Positions 36,726-45,673 are shown, counted from the stretch's first letter. The stretch: 64,000 nt of DNA from JAVBNU01 sp031551265 (GCA_031551265.1 JAVBNU010000043.1:1-64000); one strand, 5' to 3'. Program-made: numbers and translations. The notes: generated by a model not told the origin, from the letters alone.

Positions 36726-37520
36726 TTAATCTCTTGAAAAACCGTATTTCTTTTCGACTCGCTGCATAAATCCTTCAAACAGTTCTCTTGGCAACTTATA
36801 GCATTTAGAATCATCTATCCGCTGAAAACCCATTTTTTCATAAAATGGACTGGAATTACAGGCAGCTACAAGGTCAATAGCAGTAAGATGCTGATTTTCT
36901 GCTTTTTCTAAAATATCTCTAATCATTGAATAAAGTGCCAGTTCTCCTCCACCTTTCACTAAATCAGGTGTCTCCACATAGTCCACAAAATGAGTTCTTT
37001 TAAAGTTTTCAACATCTCCTGTATATTCAGGTTTTGTTTGGAGTGACTCAATATGTTTTACTCGATCTTTTGAAAAATGACATCTAATAGGTGAAGATTC
37101 AACAGTAAAAAAGATCGTTATGATCTTATCTTTCAGGGGAGCATTTTTTGTTTCATCGACAATGGCATAAAAATTAGGATTATTAGGACCTAGTTCCTTT
37201 TTATTAAAGTAATAATCAAGCCAAAATTTAAACTGTGAAATAATATCATCAGGTTCTGAAACATGAGGTGTTTTAGACCAACTATCACACATTTCCGTAA
37301 TTGCATTGAAATCTTTGGCTTCAAGCTTCACACAGGAGGCTTTGATAGGTTCTCCATTTCTTAAAAGATTAATACTATATTGATGCTTTGCCTTGAATGA
37401 TATATCATTGTGAGCATTCTTTTTAAAGCAGTCAAAAGAAGTAATGTCATTGTGTTTTGCTGCAAAATGCATACTCGGTTTAATATGGTTTTGGCTATTA
37501 AATCTGACACAACCTATCAA
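36726..37520 (-). CDS. GNAT-like acetyltransferase with DC[FY] leader
   Basis: The 264-residue protein starts at TTG after AAGGAAA at a good distance. The C-terminal half has GNAT features: a G-G-G-E-L-A-L-Y acyl-CoA-type loop, then a helix, then A-x-N-S-S-P-F-Y-E-K-M-G-F, the classic end of the fold. Substrate unknown. The first ~45 residues are unlike a GNAT domain and include D-C-F (30-32) and I-S-F-K-A (40-44), matching the leaders of the proteins at 12284 and 41899. It stands alone between two intergenic repeat elements, in accessory surroundings. Confidence 0.8.
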   Translation of the reverse strand: MIGCVRFNSQNHIKPSMHFAAKHNDITSFDCFKKNAHNDISFKAKHQYSINLLRNGEPIKASCVKLEAKDFNAITEMCDSWSKTPHVSEPDDIISQFKFWLDYYFNKKELGPNNPNFYAIVDETKNAPLKDKIITIFFTVESSPIRCHFSKDRVKHIESLQTKPEYTGDVENFKRTHFVDYVETPDLVKGGGELALYSMIRDILEKAENQHLTAIDLVAACNSSPFYEKMGFQRIDDSKCYKLPRELFEGFMQRVEKKYGFSRD

Positions 37521-37672
37521 AGCTAAATTTCCTTTCCTTATTTTGCAATTAAAATAAAGAATGTGAAAAAATTAAATGCCAATAAATCAATTATTTTTAA
37601 CATAATTTAACAAATAATTATTGTTTGAATTTTGTTAATGATTTAGATGAAAATGAACTACAACTAATAAGC

Positions 37673-37811
37673 AGGTGGCAATAGCCCACCCTACATGGCT
37701 ACTACATTGCTACAAGCTGCACGTCATTCCGAATCAAAAAACATCGCGAGATATATATGTTGCGGAATGACGTTTACACAAAAAATATTGATAGGCAATA
37801 ACCCGTCCTAC
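37673..37811. repeat. Intergenic palindromic repeats before ydjC-like gene
   Basis: Three elements lie in the 287-base gap after the GNAT-like gene's start: a GGTGGGC-type arm (37673-37694), an inverted pair ACGTCATTCCG (37721-37731) with CGGAATGACGT (37763-37773) around a TCGCGAGATA-containing loop, and a degenerate arm (37791-37811). The last supplies the stop codon and final bases of the ydjC-like gene. Confidence 0.75.
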
Positions 37812-38683
37812 ATTGTTATATTTTCTCGTTCCTGAGTCAAATCACTATATCTAACAAAACCTACGTTTTCTTTTGCCAGTCGTTCTTTGAGATCTTCGTC
37901 TAACGTAGCGAGCAGTTCCGTATAATTGCATGTTTGTAGGTTATCATATGTCGGATGTACTGCGATTTCGACAAGTCGTTTTTTATCTTTAATTTTATTT
38001 ATGCCGTATTTAATCGTGTTAACATCCATATAGCCTGTGTAATTCACACCTATAAAATACTTATTTGTGTTTAAGCCGTATTTTTCAATGGTTTTGCGAT
38101 TAATTAAGGTAAAAAAGTTCAACAATGCCACTTTAATTAAGTTTACAGGATATTTTAAGCTAAAATATTTTTTAATGTCAGGTACAAAATACGGTATCTC
38201 ATATTGAGTCCGTACATATTGAATATTGTATTCTTTGGCGAGTTTACAAGTTATTTCAAAAATTGCAGGGATAGCATGTACGTGCACGTGAGAGTTGATA
38301 TGGTCGACTTTAGCGTATTTTAGAATCGTTTCGATTTGCAGCCTAAAATCTTGCTCAACTTCTTGCAAAAATTGTTTATTTGCTGATTTTAGCAAAAGTT
38401 TTATAAAACCATTTCTATAGTTTGAATTTTTATCACATAAGGTCGGGAAATTGCCTTGTGATTTGCCTTCAATAATATTGAGATGCACACCAATGCCAAT
38501 ATCTTTGCATTGAGGCAGAATGTTTAAAATAGCATCTTCAAAAGCGGGTCCATTAGCCATAAGGCTTGTGCTGGATAGAAGACCATTTTTGTGGCCTTCC
38601 AGTACAGCCTGATTAACTTCTTTTGATATCCCAAAATCGTCAGCATTAAAAATTATTTTTATTTGTTGTGTTTCTGTTGTCAT
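37808..38683 (-). CDS. YdjC/ChbG-type carbohydrate deacetylase
   Basis: The 291-residue protein has the YdjC fold motifs: N-A-D-D-F-G-I-S near the start (metal Asp), G-V-H-L-N (second metal site) and D-H-I-N-S-H-V-H-V-H in the middle. The family deacetylates N-acetyl sugars such as chitobiose, and HpnK-like members act in lipid-linked glycan pathways. It is divergent from a GT2 gene in a glycan locus, so an envelope polysaccharide or lipid-linked sugar is the likely substrate. The C-terminal residues are encoded within an intergenic repeat. Confidence 0.88.
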   Translation of the reverse strand: MTTETQQIKIIFNADDFGISKEVNQAVLEGHKNGLLSSTSLMANGPAFEDAILNILPQCKDIGIGVHLNIIEGKSQGNFPTLCDKNSNYRNGFIKLLLKSANKQFLQEVEQDFRLQIETILKYAKVDHINSHVHVHAIPAIFEITCKLAKEYNIQYVRTQYEIPYFVPDIKKYFSLKYPVNLIKVALLNFFTLINRKTIEKYGLNTNKYFIGVNYTGYMDVNTIKYGINKIKDKKRLVEIAVHPTYDNLQTCNYTELLATLDEDLKERLAKENVGFVRYSDLTQERENITM

Positions 38684-38738
38684 TCTTGTAAAATTTTCTT
38701 AGGTTATTTACAATCTATTTTAACATAAGAAGTGAGAT

Positions 38739-39701
38739 ATGAATAAAACCAAGCTGGCAATATTAGTGCCTTGTTACAATGAGGAAGAGTCGCTAAATTA
38801 TAACATCGGGCGTTTAAAAGAAATTTTAGATGAGCTGGTTGCTGAAAATATTATTTCAAAAGATAGCTTTTTATATTTTGTTGATGATGGCAGCAAGGAT
38901 AAAACCTGGGATTTAATCGAGTATGCGCATAAAAAATATCCGAAATTAATAAAAGGCGCTAAATTCACGCGTAATTTCGGTAACCAAAATGCCATACTAG
39001 CCGGGCTTGAAGGTGTTCATTATACAGGAATTGACTGCGTAATAACGATTGATGCAGATTTGCAGCAAGACGAGACTAAAGTAAAGGAATTTATCCTAAA
39101 ATTCCAACAAGGCGCAGACATTGTATATGGCATCCGAAATGACCGTGATACAGACAACTTTTTCAAGAAAATATTCTCTGTACTATTTTATGATTTTATA
39201 AAATTAATGGGTGTTGATTTAATCCCAAATCATTCTGAGTACAGGCTAATGAGTAAGCGCGCTTTGGATATGCTGTCTAAATACCACGAAAAAAACATGT
39301 TTTTACGCGGTATATTCAGGGAAATGGGGCTTCAAACAGATAGAGTCTATTTTGATGTAAAAAAACGTGAATATGGCAGGTCAAAATTCAACTTTTTATC
39401 TCTGCTCAGACTTGCTGCGTGGGGAATTACCTCATTTAGCGTGCGTCCATTGCGACTAATATTTTATACAGGTCTAATTATCTGCTTAGGGACTTTTTCC
39501 ATAGGACTGATTGGCTTGCACAGAATATATATCCAAGGATTGGATCAAGGGTTTAAAAGTTTAGATTTATTTGAGCTGTTTGAAGCGTTTATTGCAGGTA
39601 TACAGATACTTAGTATTGGTGTTATCGGTGAATATATCGGACAAATCCTGCAAGAAATCAAAGCTCGCCCACGCCATTTGATAGACAAAGAATTAGACTA
39701 G
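38739..39701 (+). CDS. Polyprenyl-phosphate glycosyltransferase (GT2, GtrB/ArnC type)
   Basis: The 320-residue protein has the GT2 start I-L-V-P-C-Y-N-E-E, D-D-G-S-x-D, R-N-F-G-N-Q-N-A-I-L-A-G and I-D-A-D-L-Q-Q-D motifs, then two C-terminal membrane helices. This is the layout of GtrB, DPM1-like and ArnC enzymes, which load a sugar onto undecaprenyl phosphate. With the ArnT-like and GtrA genes it makes a complete donor-flip-transfer set. It overlaps the convergent ArnT-like gene by four bases. Confidence 0.92.
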   Translation: MNKTKLAILVPCYNEEESLNYNIGRLKEILDELVAENIISKDSFLYFVDDGSKDKTWDLIEYAHKKYPKLIKGAKFTRNFGNQNAILAGLEGVHYTGIDCVITIDADLQQDETKVKEFILKFQQGADIVYGIRNDRDTDNFFKKIFSVLFYDFIKLMGVDLIPNHSEYRLMSKRALDMLSKYHEKNMFLRGIFREMGLQTDRVYFDVKKREYGRSKFNFLSLLRLAAWGITSFSVRPLRLIFYTGLIICLGTFSIGLIGLHRIYIQGLDQGFKSLDLFELFEAFIAGIQILSIGVIGEYIGQILQEIKARPRHLIDKELD

Positions 39702-41356
39702 TCCTTTAGCTTTATCAACATATATTTACGGCCTTTTTTAATGATATCGTAATTGATTTTTTGTTCATCTAAAAGCGGCTGTCTTTTCTTCTGTATAACG
39801 ATGAGCGTGTTCGGCAGCTTGTGCTGTTTAAGCTCGGAATATTCCACATCGCGAGGGAATATGATATTATTAGTGCCATAATAAATCAATGAGTATCTAA
39901 CGCCTGTGTTAAAGGCGACAATATGCTGTTTGTGTTGTTTTGCATATTTAGCGTATTCCATCAGGTCATTTTGGCCAAATTTGTAGTCTAATTTATATAG
40001 CATTTCTGTTCCAAATCCTGCGATGAACAAGGTCAGCAAAACATATGACGCAAAAACAATAACACGTTTATTCTTTATGGCAGCAATAATGCCGATGACC
40101 GGGAACGTAAATATTACTAAAATGCAAAACCATTTTAGAGGCAGTATATCTTCATATAATTGGGTAGGCAGATAAAGTTTTGTGAAAATTGCCAAGAATG
40201 CTACAGTTGCAAGGATTGAATTGAATATATAAACTGACATGTTAATGAATTTTCTGTTCTCGTTATTTTCTATATATCTCAACCAAATCCACCCCATAAG
40301 ACAGGCTACGGGTGCATAAATCGGCAATACATACGTTATCAGTTTTGTGTTAGATGACGAGAAAAATACAAAAATGAATATAATTGCAATCCAGTTCAAG
40401 CATAAAAACTTTCCGACGTTGTCCAGTTTTGCAAAAGAAAAAGTTTTGAAAGAAATGTTTTTGATATTTTTGATTTTGGCGATTATAGTCGCTATGACCG
40501 ACGCATTCCAAGGAATAAGCCCCCATAAAAATGTGAGAATGTAGAAATACCATGGCTCGCCTCGCTGAATTAGGTTTGAGTCGAAAAACCTTGCAACGTG
40601 ATGTTTTATTATATATTCATTGAAAAATAACGGGTCATGCATTTTTAGCATTATAATATGCCATGGCAGCGTTATGCCTAAAAACAGTAAGGTTCCGACT
40701 ACAAAATATTGGGGACGAAACGCTTCTTTGAATTTTCGTGCAATTATCAGCGCGAAAAACATTATACCAAAGGGTACGATAAATCCTGGTAAACCTTTTG
40801 CCATAACTGCAAGACCTGAAAATATATAAAATAACCACCAAAAATACTTTTTGTTTTTTTCGTCACAAAAAAACGTATAAAACCCTGCGTATACTGAAAA
40901 ACCCACACATGCAGTTACTAAGATATCTAAAATAGCATATCTTGAAAGTATTGCGTATTCAAAGCTTGTCGCTAGTATTAAAGCTGAAACAATGCCGTAA
41001 TTACGTGATACTATTTTTCTGCCCATAAAATACGTTAGCCATGCCATTGCCATTCCATAGAATGACACAGGGAAACGTGCAGTAAATTCGTTCACTGCGC
41101 CAAAAAGCTTGAATGATAGAACTTCGCCCCAGAAATATAGGGGTGGTTTCTCGAAAAAATAATCACCATTGAGAAAAAGTGTTAGATAATTTTTTGAGTG
41201 AAACATATCTCGTGACATCAAGACGTATCTCGTTTCATCAACGTCCATCAATGGGTACGAGCCAATGCCGTGAAAAAATATGATATAAAAAACTATTGCT
41301 AACCCAATTATTGTAAATATTTCAGGGTGTTTTTTTATAAAACTGAAATTCATCAT
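39698..41356 (-). CDS. ArnT/PMT-like membrane glycosyltransferase
   Basis: The 552-residue, multi-pass protein belongs to the GT-C superfamily. The first periplasmic loop has the catalytic-type acidic motif D-V-D-E-T-R-Y, followed by E-K-P-P-L-Y-F-W, both typical of ArnT and related enzymes. It would move a sugar from a polyprenyl phosphate to lipid A or another envelope acceptor on the periplasmic side. About 12 helices and a small soluble C-terminal part are seen. GAGGGG precedes two adjacent ATGs. Confidence 0.9.
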   Translation of the reverse strand: MMNFSFIKKHPEIFTIIGLAIVFYIIFFHGIGSYPLMDVDETRYVLMSRDMFHSKNYLTLFLNGDYFFEKPPLYFWGEVLSFKLFGAVNEFTARFPVSFYGMAMAWLTYFMGRKIVSRNYGIVSALILATSFEYAILSRYAILDILVTACVGFSVYAGFYTFFCDEKNKKYFWWLFYIFSGLAVMAKGLPGFIVPFGIMFFALIIARKFKEAFRPQYFVVGTLLFLGITLPWHIIMLKMHDPLFFNEYIIKHHVARFFDSNLIQRGEPWYFYILTFLWGLIPWNASVIATIIAKIKNIKNISFKTFSFAKLDNVGKFLCLNWIAIIFIFVFFSSSNTKLITYVLPIYAPVACLMGWIWLRYIENNENRKFINMSVYIFNSILATVAFLAIFTKLYLPTQLYEDILPLKWFCILVIFTFPVIGIIAAIKNKRVIVFASYVLLTLFIAGFGTEMLYKLDYKFGQNDLMEYAKYAKQHKQHIVAFNTGVRYSLIYYGTNNIIFPRDVEYSELKQHKLPNTLIVIQKKRQPLLDEQKINYDIIKKGRKYMLIKLKD

Positions 41357-41434
41357 TTACAAACCCCTCTATCTAAATTATCATTAAGATAATAGCATAA
41401 ACATAAATAATCGATATTATCGGGTAGCAGGAAC

Positions 41435-41848
41435 ATGAGAGAGTGGCTTTCGAAAATTGATATAAAAAAACTTTTTCACGAGTATTATAGGTACATAATC
41501 GTGGGACTTATTGTGACTGCGATGGATTATGCGCTGCTTATAATTATGAAAGAAGTATTTGGAGTTTATTACCTGACAGCAGCCTGTATCTCATATGTTG
41601 TGGCAAATGTCACACAGTATATTTGCTGCGCAAAGTATGTATTTCCTGAATGTCCGCGTCCAATGGGGCTTCGTGGATTTTCGATGTTTTTTATTTTGGG
41701 CCTAATCGGTTTGGCAATTTTATACGCAATAATGTACGTACTGGTAGAAAAATTCCAAGTGTACTACTTGTTAGCCAAGGTCGTGGTCTCAGGCGCAACA
41801 TTTACGTTTAATTTCTTAACCCGCAGATTTATTGTATTTAAGTATTAA
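41435..41848 (+). CDS. GtrA-family membrane protein
   Basis: The 137-residue, four-helix protein matches GtrA: R-Y-I-I-V-G-L-I-V-T-A-M-D-Y near the start, a cytoplasmic Y-V-F-P-E segment and F-N-F-L-[T]-R-R-F-I-V-F at the end. GtrA proteins are thought to flip polyprenyl-phosphate-linked sugars. It lies divergent from the ArnT-like gene, 78 bases away, which supports a joint role. Confidence 0.9.
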   Translation: MREWLSKIDIKKLFHEYYRYIIVGLIVTAMDYALLIIMKEVFGVYYLTAACISYVVANVTQYICCAKYVFPECPRPMGLRGFSMFFILGLIGLAILYAIMYVLVEKFQVYYLLAKVVVSGATFTFNFLTRRFIVFKY

Positions 41849-41898
41849 TAAATTTCTATTCACTAGCAACGTTTTTTATTTACGGGTTTTGTGTAAGC

Positions 41899-43461
41899 AT
41901 GAGAATCTTTTTGAATCCGATAAATTTTAATAATGTATGTTTTAATGAAAAATGCCAAAACAACATGCATTCTGTGCGACTTAAGCACGATTGTTTTGTG
42001 AAGTCGAATTGGATTTCGTTTGCTTGTGAAAATGCTGAAAAAACTATTCACCCCAGAATATTTGACTTAGCTGAAAGATTTAAAGACGAAGGTGCAACAC
42101 TTGAAGATTTCATTACTGTTGAGGAAAGATATCCTCGGCTAGTCAAATCTGTGCCTGTGACTGTGGAAGGTAACATTAGAAATCTGGTGCAAAAATTTGA
42201 AAAAGAGGGTTTGACGGCTTCACAATATTTGCAAGCTGCTCTTAAACAACCTTCATTATTTTGCCTGCCTCCCGACCATATTGAGCATAATATCAGAACG
42301 TTAGTACAAAGGTTTAAAAAAGAGCATTTGACTGTACCTCAATACTTGCACGCTGTACTTTATCAGCCTCAATTGTTTTTTCTGCCACCGAATCTTATTG
42401 AGGGTAATATCAAGAATTTAGTACAGAAATTTAATCAGGAAGGCTTGACTGTACCACAGTATTTACAAATTGCGCTTAAATTTCCTCGTTTGTTTTATCG
42501 CTCGCCTGAGACAATTGAAAATCACTTCAGTAATTTAGTGCAAAAATTTGAAAAAGACGGTTTAACATTACCTAAATACATACAGGCCGCTGCTAAACAT
42601 CCTCAATTATTTTGCCAAGCCTCTGATACCATTGAAGAAAATATTAAAAATCTAGTACAAAAATTTGGAAAAGAGGGTTTGACAACATCTCAATATATAA
42701 AAGCAGCTGTTAAACAACCTTCATTATTCAGCCAGTCACCTGACACCATTGAACGTAATATCAGAGCTTTAGTTCAAAAATTCGAAAAAGAAGGTTTGAG
42801 TGTGTCGCAATATCTGAGCGCCGCGCTTAAACAACCGCCATTGTTTGTGTTGCTACCTGAAACTGTTGAAAATAATATCAGAAATTTAGTGCAAAAATTT
42901 GAGAAAGAAGGTCTTACTGTACAACAATATTTGGAAGTAGCGGTTAAACAACCTTCGTTATTCGGACAATCACCTGATACTATTGAATATAATATCAGAA
43001 CGTTAGTTCAAAAATTCGAAAAAGAAGGTTTGACTGTACCGCAATATCTGAAAGTTATACGTAAACTGCCTGCATTATGCTGCCTATCGCCTAATAATGT
43101 TGAAAAAAAGATACACATATACGATTTGATAGAAAAAATAAAGTTAAAAGAATCCAATAACGAAATAAATGACTCTGACATAATAGATAAAATAGTTAAT
43201 TCAAAGTGTCTTATAGCCTCAGAAAAATATCTTTACTCGGAACTTATGCGTGATTTGGTGAAATTTGAAACAGGTACTTCCAAAGCAAAGCTAAAAAATA
43301 TAACAGAGTATTTTGCATTAAAGCCTAATAAAAACTTTGCAAAAGAACTTGTAGATAAATATGTCGCAAAACAAGGTTTTTATACTCACCCGGCATACGC
43401 TGGCTTAGTGAAGTTTGTCGAGGAAGATCTTTATGTCTCAATCAACATGCAATCGCCGTAA
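41899..43461 (+). CDS. mTERF-like 39-residue-repeat protein with DC[FY] leader
   Basis: The 520-residue protein consists of a ~50-residue leader, nine repeats of exactly 39 residues (about 53-403; the first is degenerate) and a ~115-residue helical C-terminal domain. The repeat reads roughly N-I-R-x-L-V-Q-K-F-x-K-E-G-L-T-x-x-Q-Y-L-x-A-x-x-K-x-P-x-L-F-x-x-[S/P]-P-[D/E]-x-I-E. The Pro-x-Leu-Phe and G-L-T features resemble mTERF helical repeats, which bind nucleic acid in organelles. The leader has R-L-K-H-D-C-F (27-33) and I-S-F (39-41), as in 12284 and 36726. No ribosome site is clear. The end overlaps queA by 31 bases. Confidence 0.8.
   Translation: MRIFLNPINFNNVCFNEKCQNNMHSVRLKHDCFVKSNWISFACENAEKTIHPRIFDLAERFKDEGATLEDFITVEERYPRLVKSVPVTVEGNIRNLVQKFEKEGLTASQYLQAALKQPSLFCLPPDHIEHNIRTLVQRFKKEHLTVPQYLHAVLYQPQLFFLPPNLIEGNIKNLVQKFNQEGLTVPQYLQIALKFPRLFYRSPETIENHFSNLVQKFEKDGLTLPKYIQAAAKHPQLFCQASDTIEENIKNLVQKFGKEGLTTSQYIKAAVKQPSLFSQSPDTIERNIRALVQKFEKEGLSVSQYLSAALKQPPLFVLLPETVENNIRNLVQKFEKEGLTVQQYLEVAVKQPSLFGQSPDTIEYNIRTLVQKFEKEGLTVPQYLKVIRKLPALCCLSPNNVEKKIHIYDLIEKIKLKESNNEINDSDIIDKIVNSKCLIASEKYLYSELMRDLVKFETGTSKAKLKNITEYFALKPNKNFAKELVDKYVAKQGFYTHPAYAGLVKFVEEDLYVSINMQSP
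42172..43107 (+). repeat. 117-bp tandem coding repeats, eight conserved units
   Basis: Eight consecutive units of 117 bases encode the conserved 39-residue repeats; an earlier degenerate unit begins near 42055. Many stretches, such as the AAATTTGAAAAAGA-type core, recur almost unchanged. This points to recent duplication or gene conversion within the gene. Confidence 0.85.
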
Positions 43462-44480
43462 CTGTAGAAGCGATAGTTGTTTTCAACGGCAGTTTTATAT
43501 GCATCAAACACAAAATCTTTGCCAGCAAATGCTGAAACCAGCATTATCAATGTTGATTTAGGCAAGTGGAAATTGGTGATTAATTTATTCACGATTTTAA
43601 ACTCGTAGCCGGGGTAAATAAAGAGTCTGGACTCGTCGTTTATGGCCTTGATTTCGCCGTGTTTAGCCATTGTCGTTTCAAGTGTTCTTACACTTGTTGT
43701 GCCGACTGCCACGATATTTTTACCATTTTTTCGGGCATGTTCTATATTTTTTGCATTTTCGTCGTCGATTTCAAAGCTTTCAGAATCCATTTTATGCTCC
43801 AAAATATTATCGCATTTGACCGGCTTAAACGTACCTAATCCGACATTAAGCGTGACGTATGCAATTTTGACACCTTTTGCTTTGAGCTTTTCTATTATTT
43901 CGTCAGTAAAATGTAAGCCAGCTGTAGGCGCTGCGACTGAGCCTTCATTTTTTGCGTAAACAGTTTGATAACGCTCGTAATCAAGAGATTTAATCTCTTC
44001 GTTTGTCATTTTGCGCTCAATATAAGGTGGCAGTGGAATATTGCCTACTTGTGACAACTTCTTAGAAAAATCACCATCACATAAAAATTTTACTAACCAT
44101 TTGCCTTCATCGTCCAGTTTTCGCATTACTTCTGCTTTAATATTTTGAGAAACATCAAGAGTAGAGCCTGATTTTATACGTTTTGAAGGTTTTATCAGAC
44201 ATTCATAAGTATTTTTGTCTGTTAATTTTAGCAAGAAAATTTCTATCTTAGCGCCGGTCTCAGCTTTTTCAGCATAAATACGCGCAGGAATAACCTTTGT
44301 GTTATTCAATACCAGTACATCATTTTCGCCTAAAAAATCGACTATATCAAAAAAATGTTTATGCTCAATCGTATTGTTTTGCTTATTGAGTACCAACATT
44401 TTTGAGTTTTCACGTTTTTCGCATGGCGTTTGTGCGATTAACTCGGGCGGTAGCTCATAATCAAAGTCGCTTAGCTGCAT
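43431..44480 (-). CDS. queA: tRNA preQ1(34) S-adenosylmethionine ribosyltransferase-isomerase
   Basis: The 349-residue enzyme makes epoxyqueuosine on tRNA. It begins with the QueA block F-D-Y-E-L-P-P-E-L-I-A-Q-T-P and contains V-L-N-N-T-K-V-I-P-A-R, A-A-P-T-A-G-L-H-F-T, H-K-M-D-S-E and L-I-T-N-F-H-L-P-K-S-T-L motifs. Length is normal (E. coli 356). Its ATG shares one base with the yidC stop. Together with queE at 49856 it shows a queuosine pathway. Confidence 0.97.
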   Translation of the reverse strand: MQLSDFDYELPPELIAQTPCEKRENSKMLVLNKQNNTIEHKHFFDIVDFLGENDVLVLNNTKVIPARIYAEKAETGAKIEIFLLKLTDKNTYECLIKPSKRIKSGSTLDVSQNIKAEVMRKLDDEGKWLVKFLCDGDFSKKLSQVGNIPLPPYIERKMTNEEIKSLDYERYQTVYAKNEGSVAAPTAGLHFTDEIIEKLKAKGVKIAYVTLNVGLGTFKPVKCDNILEHKMDSESFEIDDENAKNIEHARKNGKNIVAVGTTSVRTLETTMAKHGEIKAINDESRLFIYPGYEFKIVNKLITNFHLPKSTLIMLVSAFAGKDFVFDAYKTAVENNYRFYSYGDCMLIET

Positions 44481-45559
44481 TACTCGGTTATAACTTCCAC
44501 TTTAGGCTTTTCATCTTCTTTGTCCAACTGTTTATTGATAACAATTGTTTGAACAATTTGAATAGCATTGCTGACTACTAAATATAACAATACACCGGCA
44601 GGAATAGGAATGAAAATAAATGTAGCCATCAACATAATCGGCATCATTGTTCCCATTGATTTTTGCATTGCTTGCTGCATTGCATCTTGCGGTACATTTT
44701 TATTCGTAGCTGTCATAACTTTGGTTGTTATAAACATTGTTGCACCAAAGAACAGAACTAAGAATAATACATCATAATGAATTTTGTTCTCAGTTTTGAT
44801 TGTTGGCACTGATGCAATCAGGTTATCGCCTTGTCTGACGAGAGTTAAGTGTTCAATTTCACGTGTGTTTTGATTTGTTACTGTGACTTCAGCTTTTTCG
44901 ATATTTTGAAGTTGCGAGAATCTCAAATCAAGTGCATCAATACTCATTTTTAAATCAACAGGCTCGCCCGGTGAAATTTCACCTTGAACTTTTATCGCTG
45001 TTTTAGGTGACTGAATTTTAACATTTTCGACAACAGCTTCTTCTGCGTCTTTGCCGGCTTCAGGAGCTTGAGGTGTTAAGTATACTTTAGCATTTTTTGT
45101 TACTACGAATATATCACGCCCTGTTGCATTGAATGAACCGTCATAAGAAACGCCTGCATTGCCGCGTAAGGTAGCGTCTAATCTGTTTATAAATAAAAAT
45201 TTCGCGTCACCGGCGGCTTGAATGAACTGAGGGCTCATCAAAGCTGAGTATAATACGATGAAAATCGGTAATTGAATTAGCATCGGCAAGCAGCCTGCAA
45301 AAGGATTGAATTTATTTTCTTTATAAAATTCCATCATTTTTTGCTGCATTTTTTGCGGGTCAGATTTGTATCGGTCTTGGATAAGCTTCATCTTAGGCTG
45401 AAGAGCTTGCATTGTCCGCATTGATTTTTGCTGAGAATAGCTCAATGGCCACATTACCATTCTGATAATTATTGTCAAAACAATAATTGCCATGCCGTAA
45501 TTCCCGAAAAGATGGCCTAAATACTTCAATATATCAACTGTTAACGTGTTAAAATCCAC
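44480..45559 (-). CDS. yidC: Membrane protein insertase YidC/Oxa1 with internal insert
   Basis: I favour GTG 45559 (359 residues) because AGGGAG stands about ten bases upstream; an in-frame ATG at 45577 (365 residues) lies before that site. The Oxa1 core is present: R-x-x-M-W-P-L-S-Y-S-Q-Q-K-S-M with the hydrophilic-groove Arg, a charged helical hairpin and N-P-F-A-G-C-L-P-M-L-I-Q-L-P-I-F. Unusually, about 130 soluble residues (from near residue 120) sit between the second and third core helices, whereas E. coli YidC has its large domain at the N-terminus. The C-terminus is short and acidic/basic. It inserts proteins into the inner membrane. Confidence 0.93.
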   Translation of the reverse strand: MDFNTLTVDILKYLGHLFGNYGMAIIVLTIIIRMVMWPLSYSQQKSMRTMQALQPKMKLIQDRYKSDPQKMQQKMMEFYKENKFNPFAGCLPMLIQLPIFIVLYSALMSPQFIQAAGDAKFLFINRLDATLRGNAGVSYDGSFNATGRDIFVVTKNAKVYLTPQAPEAGKDAEEAVVENVKIQSPKTAIKVQGEISPGEPVDLKMSIDALDLRFSQLQNIEKAEVTVTNQNTREIEHLTLVRQGDNLIASVPTIKTENKIHYDVLFLVLFFGATMFITTKVMTATNKNVPQDAMQQAMQKSMGTMMPIMLMATFIFIPIPAGVLLYLVVSNAIQIVQTIVINKQLDKEDEKPKVEVITE

Positions 45560-45673
45560 TGTTTTATACTCCCTCATTTCTCTCTGTAATTAAATCTTAA
45601 AACAAAAATACTAAAATAGAAAATTTTTTTGCAGTTATGTTAAAATAATGAATAATAAGTTAATAAGGAGTTT

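Noticed and set aside
40347..40841. Short frames on both strands inside the ArnT-like gene
   Set aside because: They lie inside a clear membrane-protein gene and have neither ribosome sites nor domain features.
42172..43107. CRISPR-like periodic repeats
   Set aside because: The 117-base period is coding (39 residues), with no spacer structure and no cas genes nearby.
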